A stretch of 64,000 nt of DNA, from NCBI GenBank assembly GCA_013348845.1, contig CP054675.1, forward strand, positions 62,001 through 126,000. Reading direction: 5' to 3'. Numbering within the stretch: position 1 is the stretch's first letter; each line of letters begins with the position of its first letter. The position numbers and the translations under genes are program-made. Shown in pieces: positions 54,381 to 63,300 of this stretch. This stretch comes from Candidatus Tepidiaquacella proteinivora (GTDB lineage: Bacteria; Bacteroidota; Ignavibacteria; Tepidaquicellales; Tepidaquicellaceae). Under the pieces are notes generated by a model. The model saw only the letters and a list, made by a program, of their open reading frames with translations. It ran no database searches and had not been told where the DNA came from.

Positions 54381-56522
54381 TCATTTCATAAGGATCATTT
54401 TTCTGCTTTCTGTGAAATTATCTGTCTCAAGTTTATAAATGTATATACCCGATGAAAGTCTTGAACCATCAAACACATATTGATATGAACCGGCAGTTTG
54501 ATAACTATTTATAATTGTTTCTATTTCTCTACCTAATAAATCATAAATTATTAATTTTACGAATCCATCTTTTGCAAGTGAATATTTTATAGTTGTAATA
54601 GGATTGAACGGATTTGGATAATTTTGTTCAAGAATAAATTTTTTCGGTATTTCTGAAATACTTGTTTTTACCTTTGTCGAATTGCTACTCTTGTAAAGGC
54701 CCCCACCAAGCGTTCCTGCATACCCGAAGCCAACCGAATCAAAAGCAAGTGCATCTACAAATGGATAGGAAATTCCATTTGTAATTTGTACCCAGTTATC
54801 ACCATTATTTGTTGACATCCATACACCCAAGTTAACTATCTGTCCTCCAACTATACCGGCAAAAATGTAGCCCTTCTTATTAATTGCAACCTTCCAGGCT
54901 TGCATAGTCAAACCCATTCCGAGAACCTGCTCCCAATCCAGACCAAAATTTTTAGACCTGAATACCCCCTGACCGTTTGTTCCTGCGAATAAATAATTTT
55001 CCTGATTAAATTCAAGTGACATTATTTGTGTGGCTGATAGTCCGTTATTTATCTGTGTCCAATTTGCGCCATTATCTGTTGAACGGAAAGCGCCGGAACC
55101 GTATGTACCAGCAAAAACATAATTATTACTTTTACTTACTGCAATTGAATATATCTGATTATTTGTAATTCCATTGTTTGTTTTAAACCAGTTATTACCA
55201 AAATTTGTTGATTTATAAACATTGTCATTTGAAGCGACATAAATATAGCCATTTGTATCAAAAGCAAAATCAAGTATATTGTTATATTGATATGTAAATC
55301 CACTCATTGCGACCGTCCAGCTAATACCGTTGTCAGTTGAACGAAAAATTCCACTTAATGGTGTTCCCGACATAGGAAAAGACCCTGCGTATAAATAACC
55401 ATTTGGATGAATTCTCAAAATGTTTAAATGTCTGTTGGTAATCCCTGAATCAGAAGCTATAAACGATAAACCCGCGTCAGTTGATTTATATAATCCACCT
55501 GTTATTGCAACAAAAATTTCATTTTGTGGATTAATTGCTATTGCTTTTACAGAAGTAGCATTAATCCCGTTTGAAGAATTTAACCAGAGATTACCGGAAT
55601 TTGTTGATTTCAATACACCAAGCGCACTCGTACCGGCAAAAACAGTAGTAGATGAAATAAATGCAAATCTGCTGCATCCTGTATATGTTGCGTTAAATCC
55701 ATTATTTGCAGCAACCCAATTAGTACCATAGTTTGTAGTTTTATATATACCGTTATTTGTTCCTGCAAATAAAATATTCTCATAACTTCCAAACCCGCTT
55801 ACATACATATTACCTAACCCAGAGTTGACAGCAGTCCAATTTTCACCATTATTAGTGGAAAGATAAACTCCTTGTGATGAAATACCTGCAAATAAATAAT
55901 TATTTGATGTTGCTGTTAAAGCAGAAACAGATGTGCTTGGCAATCCATTATTTACAGCGAGCCAGTTACTACCACCATCAGTAGAGCGAAAAACACCGCC
56001 GGAACCAGAACTTACATACATATAGTAATTGGGAGAGATACATAAATTATAATAATTTGCACTTGCCAAGCCACCGGCGCTTACATTCCAGCTAATACCG
56101 TTATCAGTTGAAACCCATATAGTATTAGATGTGCTTACAAATATTCTGTTGTTTGCATCAACAATCAATGAAAAGATTTCATTCGTTTGAAAATATATCA
56201 CCTGCCATTGAATTCCACCATCAGTAGAACGGTATAATCCTCTTGATGTTCCCGCAAAAAAATAGTTGTTAGAATCAAGTGCCAAACAGTTAACCCTTGT
56301 TTCTAACAATCCGCTATTGGATTGAATCCAGCTGTTACCTTCATTAGTTGTATAATAGATACCATCACCGCTTGTAGCAATAAACCATCTGTTTAAAGAA
56401 TCCTTAACAAAAGCCCTTATATTTCCACCAAATGGTCCATTAGTTTTAAGCCAGTAACTATTTTGTGAATATGCTACAGTTGTTATAATTAATATTGTAA
56501 GTGATAATATTATTTTTTTCAT
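54381..56522 (-). CDS. T9SS-secreted protein of propeller repeats
   Basis: This 713-residue protein has a signal peptide of about 19 (VAYSQ). Residues about 20-620 are about 14 tandem repeats of about 42 residues with the pattern Y-x-F-A-G-T-x-x-x-G-V-F-R-S-T-D-x-G-x-x-W, forming one or two large beta-propellers (BNR/Vps10 class). The last 80 residues (LEQNYPNPFNPITTIKYSLA through SSGIYIYKLETDNFTESRK) are a type A T9SS domain. Family relatives bind sugars or proteins; the ligand here is unknown. Confidence 0.82.
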   Translation of the reverse strand: MKKIILSLTILIITTVAYSQNSYWLKTNGPFGGNIRAFVKDSLNRWFIATSGDGIYYTTNEGNSWIQSNSGLLETRVNCLALDSNNYFFAGTSRGLYRSTDGGIQWQVIYFQTNEIFSLIVDANNRIFVSTSNTIWVSTDNGISWNVSAGGLASANYYNLCISPNYYMYVSSGSGGVFRSTDGGSNWLAVNNGLPSTSVSALTATSNNYLFAGISSQGVYLSTNNGENWTAVNSGLGNMYVSGFGSYENILFAGTNNGIYKTTNYGTNWVAANNGFNATYTGCSRFAFISSTTVFAGTSALGVLKSTNSGNLWLNSSNGINATSVKAIAINPQNEIFVAITGGLYKSTDAGLSFIASDSGITNRHLNILRIHPNGYLYAGSFPMSGTPLSGIFRSTDNGISWTVAMSGFTYQYNNILDFAFDTNGYIYVASNDNVYKSTNFGNNWFKTNNGITNNQIYSIAVSKSNNYVFAGTYGSGAFRSTDNGANWTQINNGLSATQIMSLEFNQENYLFAGTNGQGVFRSKNFGLDWEQVLGMGLTMQAWKVAINKKGYIFAGIVGGQIVNLGVWMSTNNGDNWVQITNGISYPFVDALAFDSVGFGYAGTLGGGLYKSSNSTKVKTSISEIPKKFILEQNYPNPFNPITTIKYSLAKDGFVKLIIYDLLGREIETIINSYQTAGSYQYVFDGSRLSSGIYIYKLETDNFTESRKMILMK

Positions 56523-56903
56523 AGATTTATGTTTTTATAAAATATATTTATATTTTATTATAATGTAAAGATATATTTCTTTATAATATAACAGTTTATA
56601 TAAAATTATTATAAGATAATGTCAGGGATTTTGTATGTATCTTTTTAAATAAATCCTAAAATTAATTTAAGTAATTTTTTATTATGTAATCTGAACATTT
56701 ATTAAATAACGATTTCATTGCATTTAGAACTTAAAACAGAATCTATGAGTTTAAATATTAAAAGTTATTTCAGATTTTGATAAAAAATTTTTTATTTAAA
56801 TCATTTTTATATATTGTATAAATTTAATTTATTATATAGTTTAAATTTAACTGAAAAATTACAAATTACACTCATTTATAAAAATTTTTAAATCAAATAT
56901 CCT
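56523..56903. other. 381-base AT-rich intergenic region
   Basis: This region separates two divergently transcribed genes (54381-56522 minus, 56904-57356 plus). It is about 80 percent A+T with many short T and A runs. I found no TAnnTTTG box, terminator, tRNA, conserved motif or open frame of note. Confidence 0.5.
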
Positions 56904-57356
56904 ATGAAAAAATTATTAATCTTGTTCTTTCTGTTAGTTGTTTGTGCAGCATCTTCTTATTCACAGAGCAAATTTGGACTTGGTATTATACTCGGTGAGC
57001 CAACCGGATTATCCGCAAAATTATATTTAGATAATACTTCTTCTGTTGATGCTGCTATCGGTTGGTCTAATTACAGATATAGCGCAATGCACATTCACGC
57101 TGATTATTTATATAATATTACCAAATTAAGTAGTGAAGTCCCTCTTTATGTTGGTATTGGTGGTAGAATAAAGATAAAGAAAATAGAAAAGAATCAGGAT
57201 ACAAAATTAGCAGTCAGAATCCCGGTAGGCATTACATATGAACCAACATCAAAACCAATTGACTTATTTATAGAAATTGTTCCAATGATGGATTTAACCC
57301 CTTCTACCGAATTTATCTGGAATGCCGGCGCCGGTATCCGCTATTATTTCAATTAA
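56904..57356 (+). CDS. Small outer-membrane beta-barrel-like protein
   Basis: This 150-residue protein has a signal peptide (LLVVCAASSYSQ, cleavage about residue 21). The mature start KFGLGIILGEPTGLSAKLYL and end WNAGAGIRYYFN (aromatic C-terminus) are typical for small outer-membrane barrels of Bacteroidota; about eight strands fit. No enzyme motif is present. It is the last gene before the CRISPR array. The 112 bases after it (57357-57468) hold no recognised leader. Confidence 0.6.
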   Translation: MKKLLILFFLLVVCAASSYSQSKFGLGIILGEPTGLSAKLYLDNTSSVDAAIGWSNYRYSAMHIHADYLYNITKLSSEVPLYVGIGGRIKIKKIEKNQDTKLAVRIPVGITYEPTSKPIDLFIEIVPMMDLTPSTEFIWNAGAGIRYYFN

Positions 57357-57468
57357 AAATTTAGATTTACTTATCAATAATTTCATTCAGTAGTTTTATT
57401 TTAATGGAAAGTAGCTTGAATTCCTAAAAGAGTTTAAGTGATATTAGAATAAAAATAATTTAAAAATT

Positions 57469-58940
57469 AAATTTTGGTTTAGCGATATTTGTCATAGTTG
57501 GAGTAGGTGTATCGCTACTTACCACTGTGTTGTGGTTTGCTTTCAAATTTTGGTTTAGCGATATTTGTCATAGTGATTTAGTTTATATGTCGTCTTTATC
57601 ACCTGTTGTGGTTTGCTTTCAAATTTTGGTTTAGCGATATTTGTCATAGTCTCATCCAGTCCTAAATCTTTCAGTCTACGGTTGTGGTTTGCTTTCAAAT
57701 TTTGGTTTAGCGATATTTGTCATAGTAAATTAAGTAAATCTGATGTAAGTGAAAGTGTTGTGGTTTGCTTTCAAATTTTGGTTTAGCGATATTTGTCATA
57801 GTTTGAAAAAATGTTTAAGGTAAAAGATGCAGTTGTGGTTTGCTTTCAAATTTTGGTTTAGCGATATTTGTCATAGTCTCAAATCCTTTATATGCAGTAA
57901 CTGCGGTGTTGTGGTTTGCTTTCAAATTTTGGTTTAGCGATATTTGTCATAGTTTTGCAAGATATGTTGAAGGTGCAGACATTGTTGTGGTTTGCTTTCA
58001 AATTTTGGTTTAGCGATATTTGTCATAGTTAACCAACCTATTAATAGGAATTGAAACAGGTTGTGGTTTGCTTTCAAATTTTGGTTTAGCGATATTTGTC
58101 ATAGTTGAATTGGTTAATATAGTGAGCGAGTATATGTTGTGGTTTGCTTTCAAATTTTGGTTTAGCGATATTTGTCATAGTGTTGTGGCTTTGAAAAGTT
58201 GTGAATGAGTTGTTGTGGTTTGCTTTCAAATTTTGGTTTAGCGATATTTGTCATAGTGTATTCTTTACAGCGATACCAACATCTGCGTTGTGGTTTGCTT
58301 TCAAATTTTGGTTTAGCGATATTTGTCATAGTAGATAATCCAACAATAATTAATAAATTGTTGTTGTGGTTTGCTTTCAAATTTTGGTTTAGCGATATTT
58401 GTCATAGTTGTTCCTATTAAAGGATTTAGTATATTATAGTTGTGGTTTGCTTTCAAATTTTGGTTTAGCGATATTTGTCATAGTTTAAATGAAAGTGGTT
58501 AAGTTGTATATTTTGTTGTGGTTTGCTTTCAAATTTTGGTTTAGCGATATTTGTCATAGTAAAGTTATATTTTTAAATCTTTTGTTTCTTGTTGTGGTTT
58601 GCTTTCAAATTTTGGTTTAGCGATATTTGTCATAGTGTTGGTACTAAAGTTATGTTTGAAGCAACAGTTGTGGTTTGCTTTCAAATTTTGGTTTAGCGAT
58701 ATTTGTCATAGTTACTTTACCTGCAAGATTGATAAATGGTATGTTGTGGTTTGCTTTCAAATTTTGGTTTAGCGATATTTGTCATAGTGTATCTGTACCA
58801 ATTGAATAATCAATTTGTGTTGTGGTTTGCTTTCAAATTTTGGTTTAGCGATATTTGTCATAGTAAATATAAAAATGAATACTTTTTAAGTCTTGTTGTG
58901 GTTTGCTTTCAAATTTTGGTTTAGCGATATTTGTCATAGT
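57469..58940 (+). CRISPR. Type II-C CRISPR array, 20 repeats and 19 spacers
   Basis: Complete 46-bp repeats start at 57529 and recur every 75 or 76 bases to 58895 (19 copies, identical as far as read). The first repeat (57469-57498) lacks its first 16 bases. Spacers are 30 nt except two of 29 nt (57803-57831, 58258-58286). Each repeat opens GTTGTGGTTTG and ends GTCATAGT. The GTTGTGG start matches the crRNA orientation of type II repeats (for example GTTGTAG in Neisseria), so crRNAs should read rightward, opposite to the cas genes. The 5'-truncated repeat lies at the left end. Confidence 0.97.
58902..58933 (+). promoter_or_regulatory. Promoter in the last CRISPR repeat (present in every complete repeat)
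   Basis: Within each complete repeat, TTTG (repeat positions 8-11) and GATATTTG (32-39) are 20 bases apart, matching TTTG-N17-23-TAnnTTTG except for the first base of the -7 box. Transcription should begin near the repeat's 3' end. In this last copy it would start at about 58937-58941, at the tracrRNA candidate. The first, truncated repeat has lost the -33 element. Confidence 0.5.
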
Positions 58941-59042
58941 ACAATATCGCTAACTTATTTTTAAATAATACAGTTACACTAATTTTAGAATTAAAAATTT
59001 TTACATTTTCAGAAAGGAAAGGGTCAAGCTGACCCTTTTTTT
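58941..59042 (+). ncRNA. Candidate tracrRNA
   Basis: The plus strand directly after the last repeat has ACAATATCGCTAA (58941-58953), complementary to repeat positions 27-40 (TTAGCGATATTTGT) except for one bulged base. Downstream, CAGTTACACT (58971-58980) can pair with the repeat 5' end (GTTGTGGTTTG) using G-U pairs: C-G, A-U, G-U, a bulge, U-G, U-G, A-U, C-G, A-U. This is the position held by CUACAAU in the Neisseria anti-repeat. The middle is mispaired. The RNA would end at the hairpin GGGTCAAGCTGACCC followed by T7, giving about 100 nt. No better anti-repeat was found at 57357-57468 or between cas1 and cas9. Confidence 0.5.
59018..59042 (+). terminator. Terminator at the 3' end of the tracrRNA candidate
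   Basis: AAAGGGTCAAGCTGACCCTTT is a near-perfect stem (59018-59038) followed by T-rich sequence to 59042, where it meets the cas2 stop codon (59041-59043). On the minus strand the following run is not T-rich, so it works mainly for plus-strand transcripts. Confidence 0.85.
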
Positions 59043-59370
59043 AAAACAATTCAAGCTGTTGTGGGGGTGGGTTAGTTGGTATCTTTTCTTTCCCATAATA
59101 AATTTCCATCATTCCAAATTGTTTATCCGTTATCATTAATATTCCAATGTTTCCTTGAGGGGGTAAATTATTCTTTACTCTTTTTATATGTACTTTTGCA
59201 TTTTCATAACTTGAACAATGTCTCATATAAATAGAAAATTGAAACATACTGAACCCGTCTTTTAGTAGTTCCTTTCGGAATCTTAAATAATTCCGCCTTT
59301 GCTTTTCTGTTTCAGTTGGTAAATCAAACAGTACTAATACCCACACAATTCTATATTCGTTTAATCTCAT
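59041..59370 (-). CDS. cas2: CRISPR-associated endonuclease Cas2 (type II-C)
   Basis: This 109-residue protein is the structural partner of Cas1 in spacer acquisition. The ferredoxin-like fold is seen in [22 protein letters not shown] (about 7-28, with the conserved Asp) and [20 protein letters not shown] (about 47-66). The length fits type II. The start overlaps cas1 by four bases (ATGA), and its stop lies on the tracrRNA terminator. Confidence 0.95.
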   Translation of the reverse strand: MRLNEYRIVWVLVLFDLPTETEKQRRNYLRFRKELLKDGFSMFQFSIYMRHCSSYENAKVHIKRVKNNLPPQGNIGILMITDKQFGMMEIYYGKEKIPTNPPPQQLELF

Positions 59371-60275
59371 TTAAGTTCTGGGAATATAATTTTTTTAGTT
59401 TCCCCGGCATAACATTTTGCCAGTGATGCAGTAGTCCTTTGCAAGCCTATCATTAAAGGTCTTTTTTCATTATCAATAAAAATATCAATAACGGGGATTT
59501 TAAGCAGTTTCTTTTTCATTTCTGTATTTAAATCAAAAAAATTTTCATTGTTTTTAACAATATTCAATACAATCTCATCAACAAAAGGTCTATAGGGTTC
59601 CATAATATCATCAGCAAGACAATAAGAATTATATTTGTTATGGTGATGAATTCCAATTGTTGGTAGAATACCTGAAGCAACTAATCCTCTTGCTACAACT
59701 GCTCTTAATATTGCGTAACCATAATTGAGCAAATTGTTTGGTGGTTCACCGTATCTGTCTCTTTCAAAATTTATATCTTTGGGAAATAAATTCTTCCAGT
59801 AATATACAGAAGCTCTTGCTTCAAGATTTGTACTGTCATTTGATTTAACCTCAGAAATCCATTTTTTCATATTGCTTACAGGTATATTATTTTTTTTAAG
59901 TAGAGATGTTTGATTTTTTATTTTTGCAATTACTATTTGCTGCCATAAATTTTTAAGAAGCGGTTTAGATGCAGAAATCTGATTTCTAAATTTTTCTGAC
60001 TGTAATGTATTACAATCAAGATTTAAAAACATTCCATTGGGTAAATGATTACTATTACAAATTACAACAGCGACATTATTTTCAATAAGGGATGATAATA
60101 AATATTGAGTTAATGTAACCCCGTAATTGTCAATTATAACAACACCTATATCTTCTATCGGTATAAGAATTTCTTTTTTTTCAGAGGTTTTTTCATCTTT
60201 TTTATTGATAATCAGTTGATTGTTTTTAGCATTTAAAAATGCCTGATTTCCAAAATATAGTGTTTTTTTTATCAT
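59367..60275 (-). CDS. cas1: CRISPR-associated integrase Cas1 (type II-C)
   Basis: This 302-residue integrase has an N-terminal beta-domain ([33 protein letters not shown]) and a catalytic alpha-domain. The metal ligands are in STNLEARAS (Glu, about residue 148), [25 protein letters not shown] (His and later acidic residues, about 204-228). Type II Cas1 proteins are usually about 300 residues. It lies 55 bases after cas9, and cas2 overlaps it. Confidence 0.95.
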   Translation of the reverse strand: MIKKTLYFGNQAFLNAKNNQLIINKKDEKTSEKKEILIPIEDIGVVIIDNYGVTLTQYLLSSLIENNVAVVICNSNHLPNGMFLNLDCNTLQSEKFRNQISASKPLLKNLWQQIVIAKIKNQTSLLKKNNIPVSNMKKWISEVKSNDSTNLEARASVYYWKNLFPKDINFERDRYGEPPNNLLNYGYAILRAVVARGLVASGILPTIGIHHHNKYNSYCLADDIMEPYRPFVDEIVLNIVKNNENFFDLNTEMKKKLLKIPVIDIFIDNEKRPLMIGLQRTTASLAKCYAGETKKIIFPELK

Positions 60276-60330
60276 TAATAAAATTTAATTTCTTTCAATT
60301 AACAACTTAAAAACAACAATTACTTGAGTA

Positions 60331-63300
60331 TTAAAGTATATCTGGTTCTATATTTCCTAATCTATCGATTCTAATCTTTATACAAAATTCTTGAATAAAT
60401 ATTCTATTTTCCTCATTAGATTTAAGTTTGTTATTTTGATGAAATAATTTATTATCCATTGTGTAAATATAGGGACAGCAACCATCATAAGAGCCAAATT
60501 CTTTGAATGTTTCATTAGATTGATTTTTATATTTTAACTGTCCTGATATAGTATGTGTTGTGAAAAAACATAAATCTCCTGAAAATTTAATTACTCTGAA
60601 TATTCTATTTTTGTTAATTTTTCCCCAATAAATATTATAGTCTTTATCTTTCTTATTTAAAGGTGGTATGTCGCTATTTAATTCAGGTAAATAGACAAGG
60701 TCGTTATGTGATAAAGTAAAAAGTAATCTGCACCCTTTGGTTTTTTCGCATAAATTTTCAAAATAATGTTTAATTATATTGTTTATATTTTTTTCACCTT
60801 GTTTATAAAATTTTGTTATAAGCTCTACTGCTTTAATTAATGAAATTATCCCATATTTTCTTCTACCATTATTATCAGCAATAGCAAAGCAATAGTTATC
60901 CCCTGGTTTTATATATGTTTTTATATCATATCCGCTTCCTTTAAATAATGGGATTAAACTATCATCTGATTTTTCTTTTGTTGTATAGAAAACCCTGACA
61001 GCTCTAATTTTATTTTTCCTTTTTTCATTTAATTCCTGTATCCCTTCATTGGAAAATGCTTTTTTTGCGTTATTGTCGAATTTCTCAAGATGATTTAATA
61101 ATGTTTCTCTAATCGTTTCACTTACAATACTTTCATCAATGAATTTTTGAATATCATTTTTATCTTTAAGTTTACTGATTGGAATTCTGTAAGTTTTTTC
61201 TTTTCCATAAAGTGTTTCTTCGTGTAAAGCACCACGAATTCTTAAATATTCTTTCCCTGTTTTCGGGTGTACCTGAATTAATAATTTTTGCTTTGGTTTA
61301 TGTGATATTACTATTGATTTTATTTTCTCTTCTGCTTCTTCAGGGAAATTTTTCCATGGTAATGGAAAGTTTCTGAAACTTGGCATTTGTCTGATTGTTT
61401 CCTCTCTTTCTTTTTCATCTAAATTGTAAAGTGCTTGCATTATATCTTCTGTGGTATTGAGATTACTGTTTTCTCTTAGATATTTTTGGAATTCTTTGTT
61501 TAAATTATTTAATCTTTGTATATGAGACTGTTCCGTACAAGCAACAATTAAAGCATCTATTGCATGGCTTCTGTTATCAATTCGTTTACTCCAGTTTTTA
61601 ATATTTAAATATCTATTCCCATATTCATCTGTTATATATTCTACTAACTTTTCACCGGTAAGTTTTTCCATTAGCTGATATCTATATTTTGTTAATTCTT
61701 TTAATTTAACTTTTAACCCCCATTGTTGACTTAAATAATTTGTTATAACACCTGTTGTAGTTTTTACATTATTTGTTCCAACTATTTTACCTAATTCTTC
61801 TTTTACTTTAACTGTAATGTATTGTGTATCTTTTTTCTGTCTTTCTATAAAATTATCAGGTATCTTTGCTAATAATAAATTTTTTCTTTTTCTACCATAA
61901 AAATTTTTCGTAACATGATTTATATAATCCTCAACTGGTAATTTTGAATCGCTCGAATTTATAAATTCCCAAGCAGTTCTGTTACTTTTCAGACTGTTAA
62001 TTACACTTTCGCAGATAACTTTATTCGCAAGTGAGTCGTCAAAAAATCTTGAGTGAGGAATTATATGGTCAACCTGATAATAATCACTAAATAATTTGCT
62101 AAATTCAATTGTTTTCAATGTATATGGAGAAATTTTATTTTGTTCTTCCCAGAGTTTATATTTTTCAATATTTATTAATGTCTGGGGAATATTCTGCTCT
62201 TCAAGTTTTTTTCTTATTTCATTGTTCCTTTTTTCATTATCCAAAACACTTTTATATATTTTTTTCCTTTCTTCAGCGTTATTTTTTAATTCACGCACTA
62301 ATTCAATTCTTATTTCATCAGGTTTCGTTTTGTGATGTTTCCAGATACTTTTAACTAACTGTAATGTTTCATTCAATATCTGCTCTACAATTGGATTTCT
62401 TAATGTATATTTTTCTGCATTTTCAGGGTCTTCTATTTTTCTTTGTTCATAGGTCTTTATATCATGGTAATCTTTTAAACCGTCAGAGATTTCTGCTGTG
62501 TGTTGTCCATAATATAAAATCATTGAATATGAAGCCATTAACCCGCCGGTATCAAAACAATTTTGATTTTTTGAATAATATTCGCGTAAAAAATTATCAA
62601 TATTTTCGTCTTCTTCTGCATTTTTTATTTTTTCGATTTTTTCTTTTACATCCGGTCTTATCTTGTTTATATCGAAATATTTACCTGCTCTCATTAGGTT
62701 CAGGATATTACTGATTGCTTTAGCTGATAATGAACCGTATCTTCTTGTAAATCTTATTTTTCCAATTTTGATTAAAATTTCATCATTTATTATATTTTTA
62801 TTTTCATTATCAAGAATCGATTCCAAATACTCTTTTATTTTTTTTATTCTATCACTGTTCAGGTCATACTCATTATCATTATTAGGATTATACATATTAT
62901 ATTTTTCGGGATTTTTCTCATAATTTTTAGTATCAATAATTAAATCGTCATCTTTTAACCAATTGTATAATATCCTCCATAATAAAGTTAGATTTGCTGT
63001 ATCTTCTAATTTTAGCTTAATGAATAAATCATCACCAAGTAATTTTTTTAAACTTAACAAGGTTTCATTTCCTTTTAATTTGGATTTTACATGCATACCA
63101 TTCAAATAATCTTTTTCCTTTCTTAGATTTAACAATTTAAATACTGAGCTATGATTTATTTCTTTTTGATTATTTAATTTATTATATAGTAGTTCTTTTT
63201 CTTCTGTTGATAAAGGTCTGTCATAATAATATTTTTTCCCATTGACGGTGGTAATTGTATTTATACTTAAATTATTGATTTCTTGCCAAATTCTATATTC

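Noticed and set aside
57357-57468. Possible leader or tracrRNA left of the array
   Set aside because: Neither strand shows complementarity to the repeat, a promoter box or a terminator.
58182-58193. A possible extra truncated repeat directly after a full repeat
   Set aside because: Only 11 or so bases resemble the repeat, and the interval is exactly one spacer long, so it is counted as a spacer.
58162-58924. Open frames of 60-72 codons inside the CRISPR array on both strands
   Set aside because: They consist of translated repeats and spacers and have no coding features.
60276-60330. Possible tracrRNA between cas1 and cas9
   Set aside because: The 55 bases are AT-rich with no anti-repeat.
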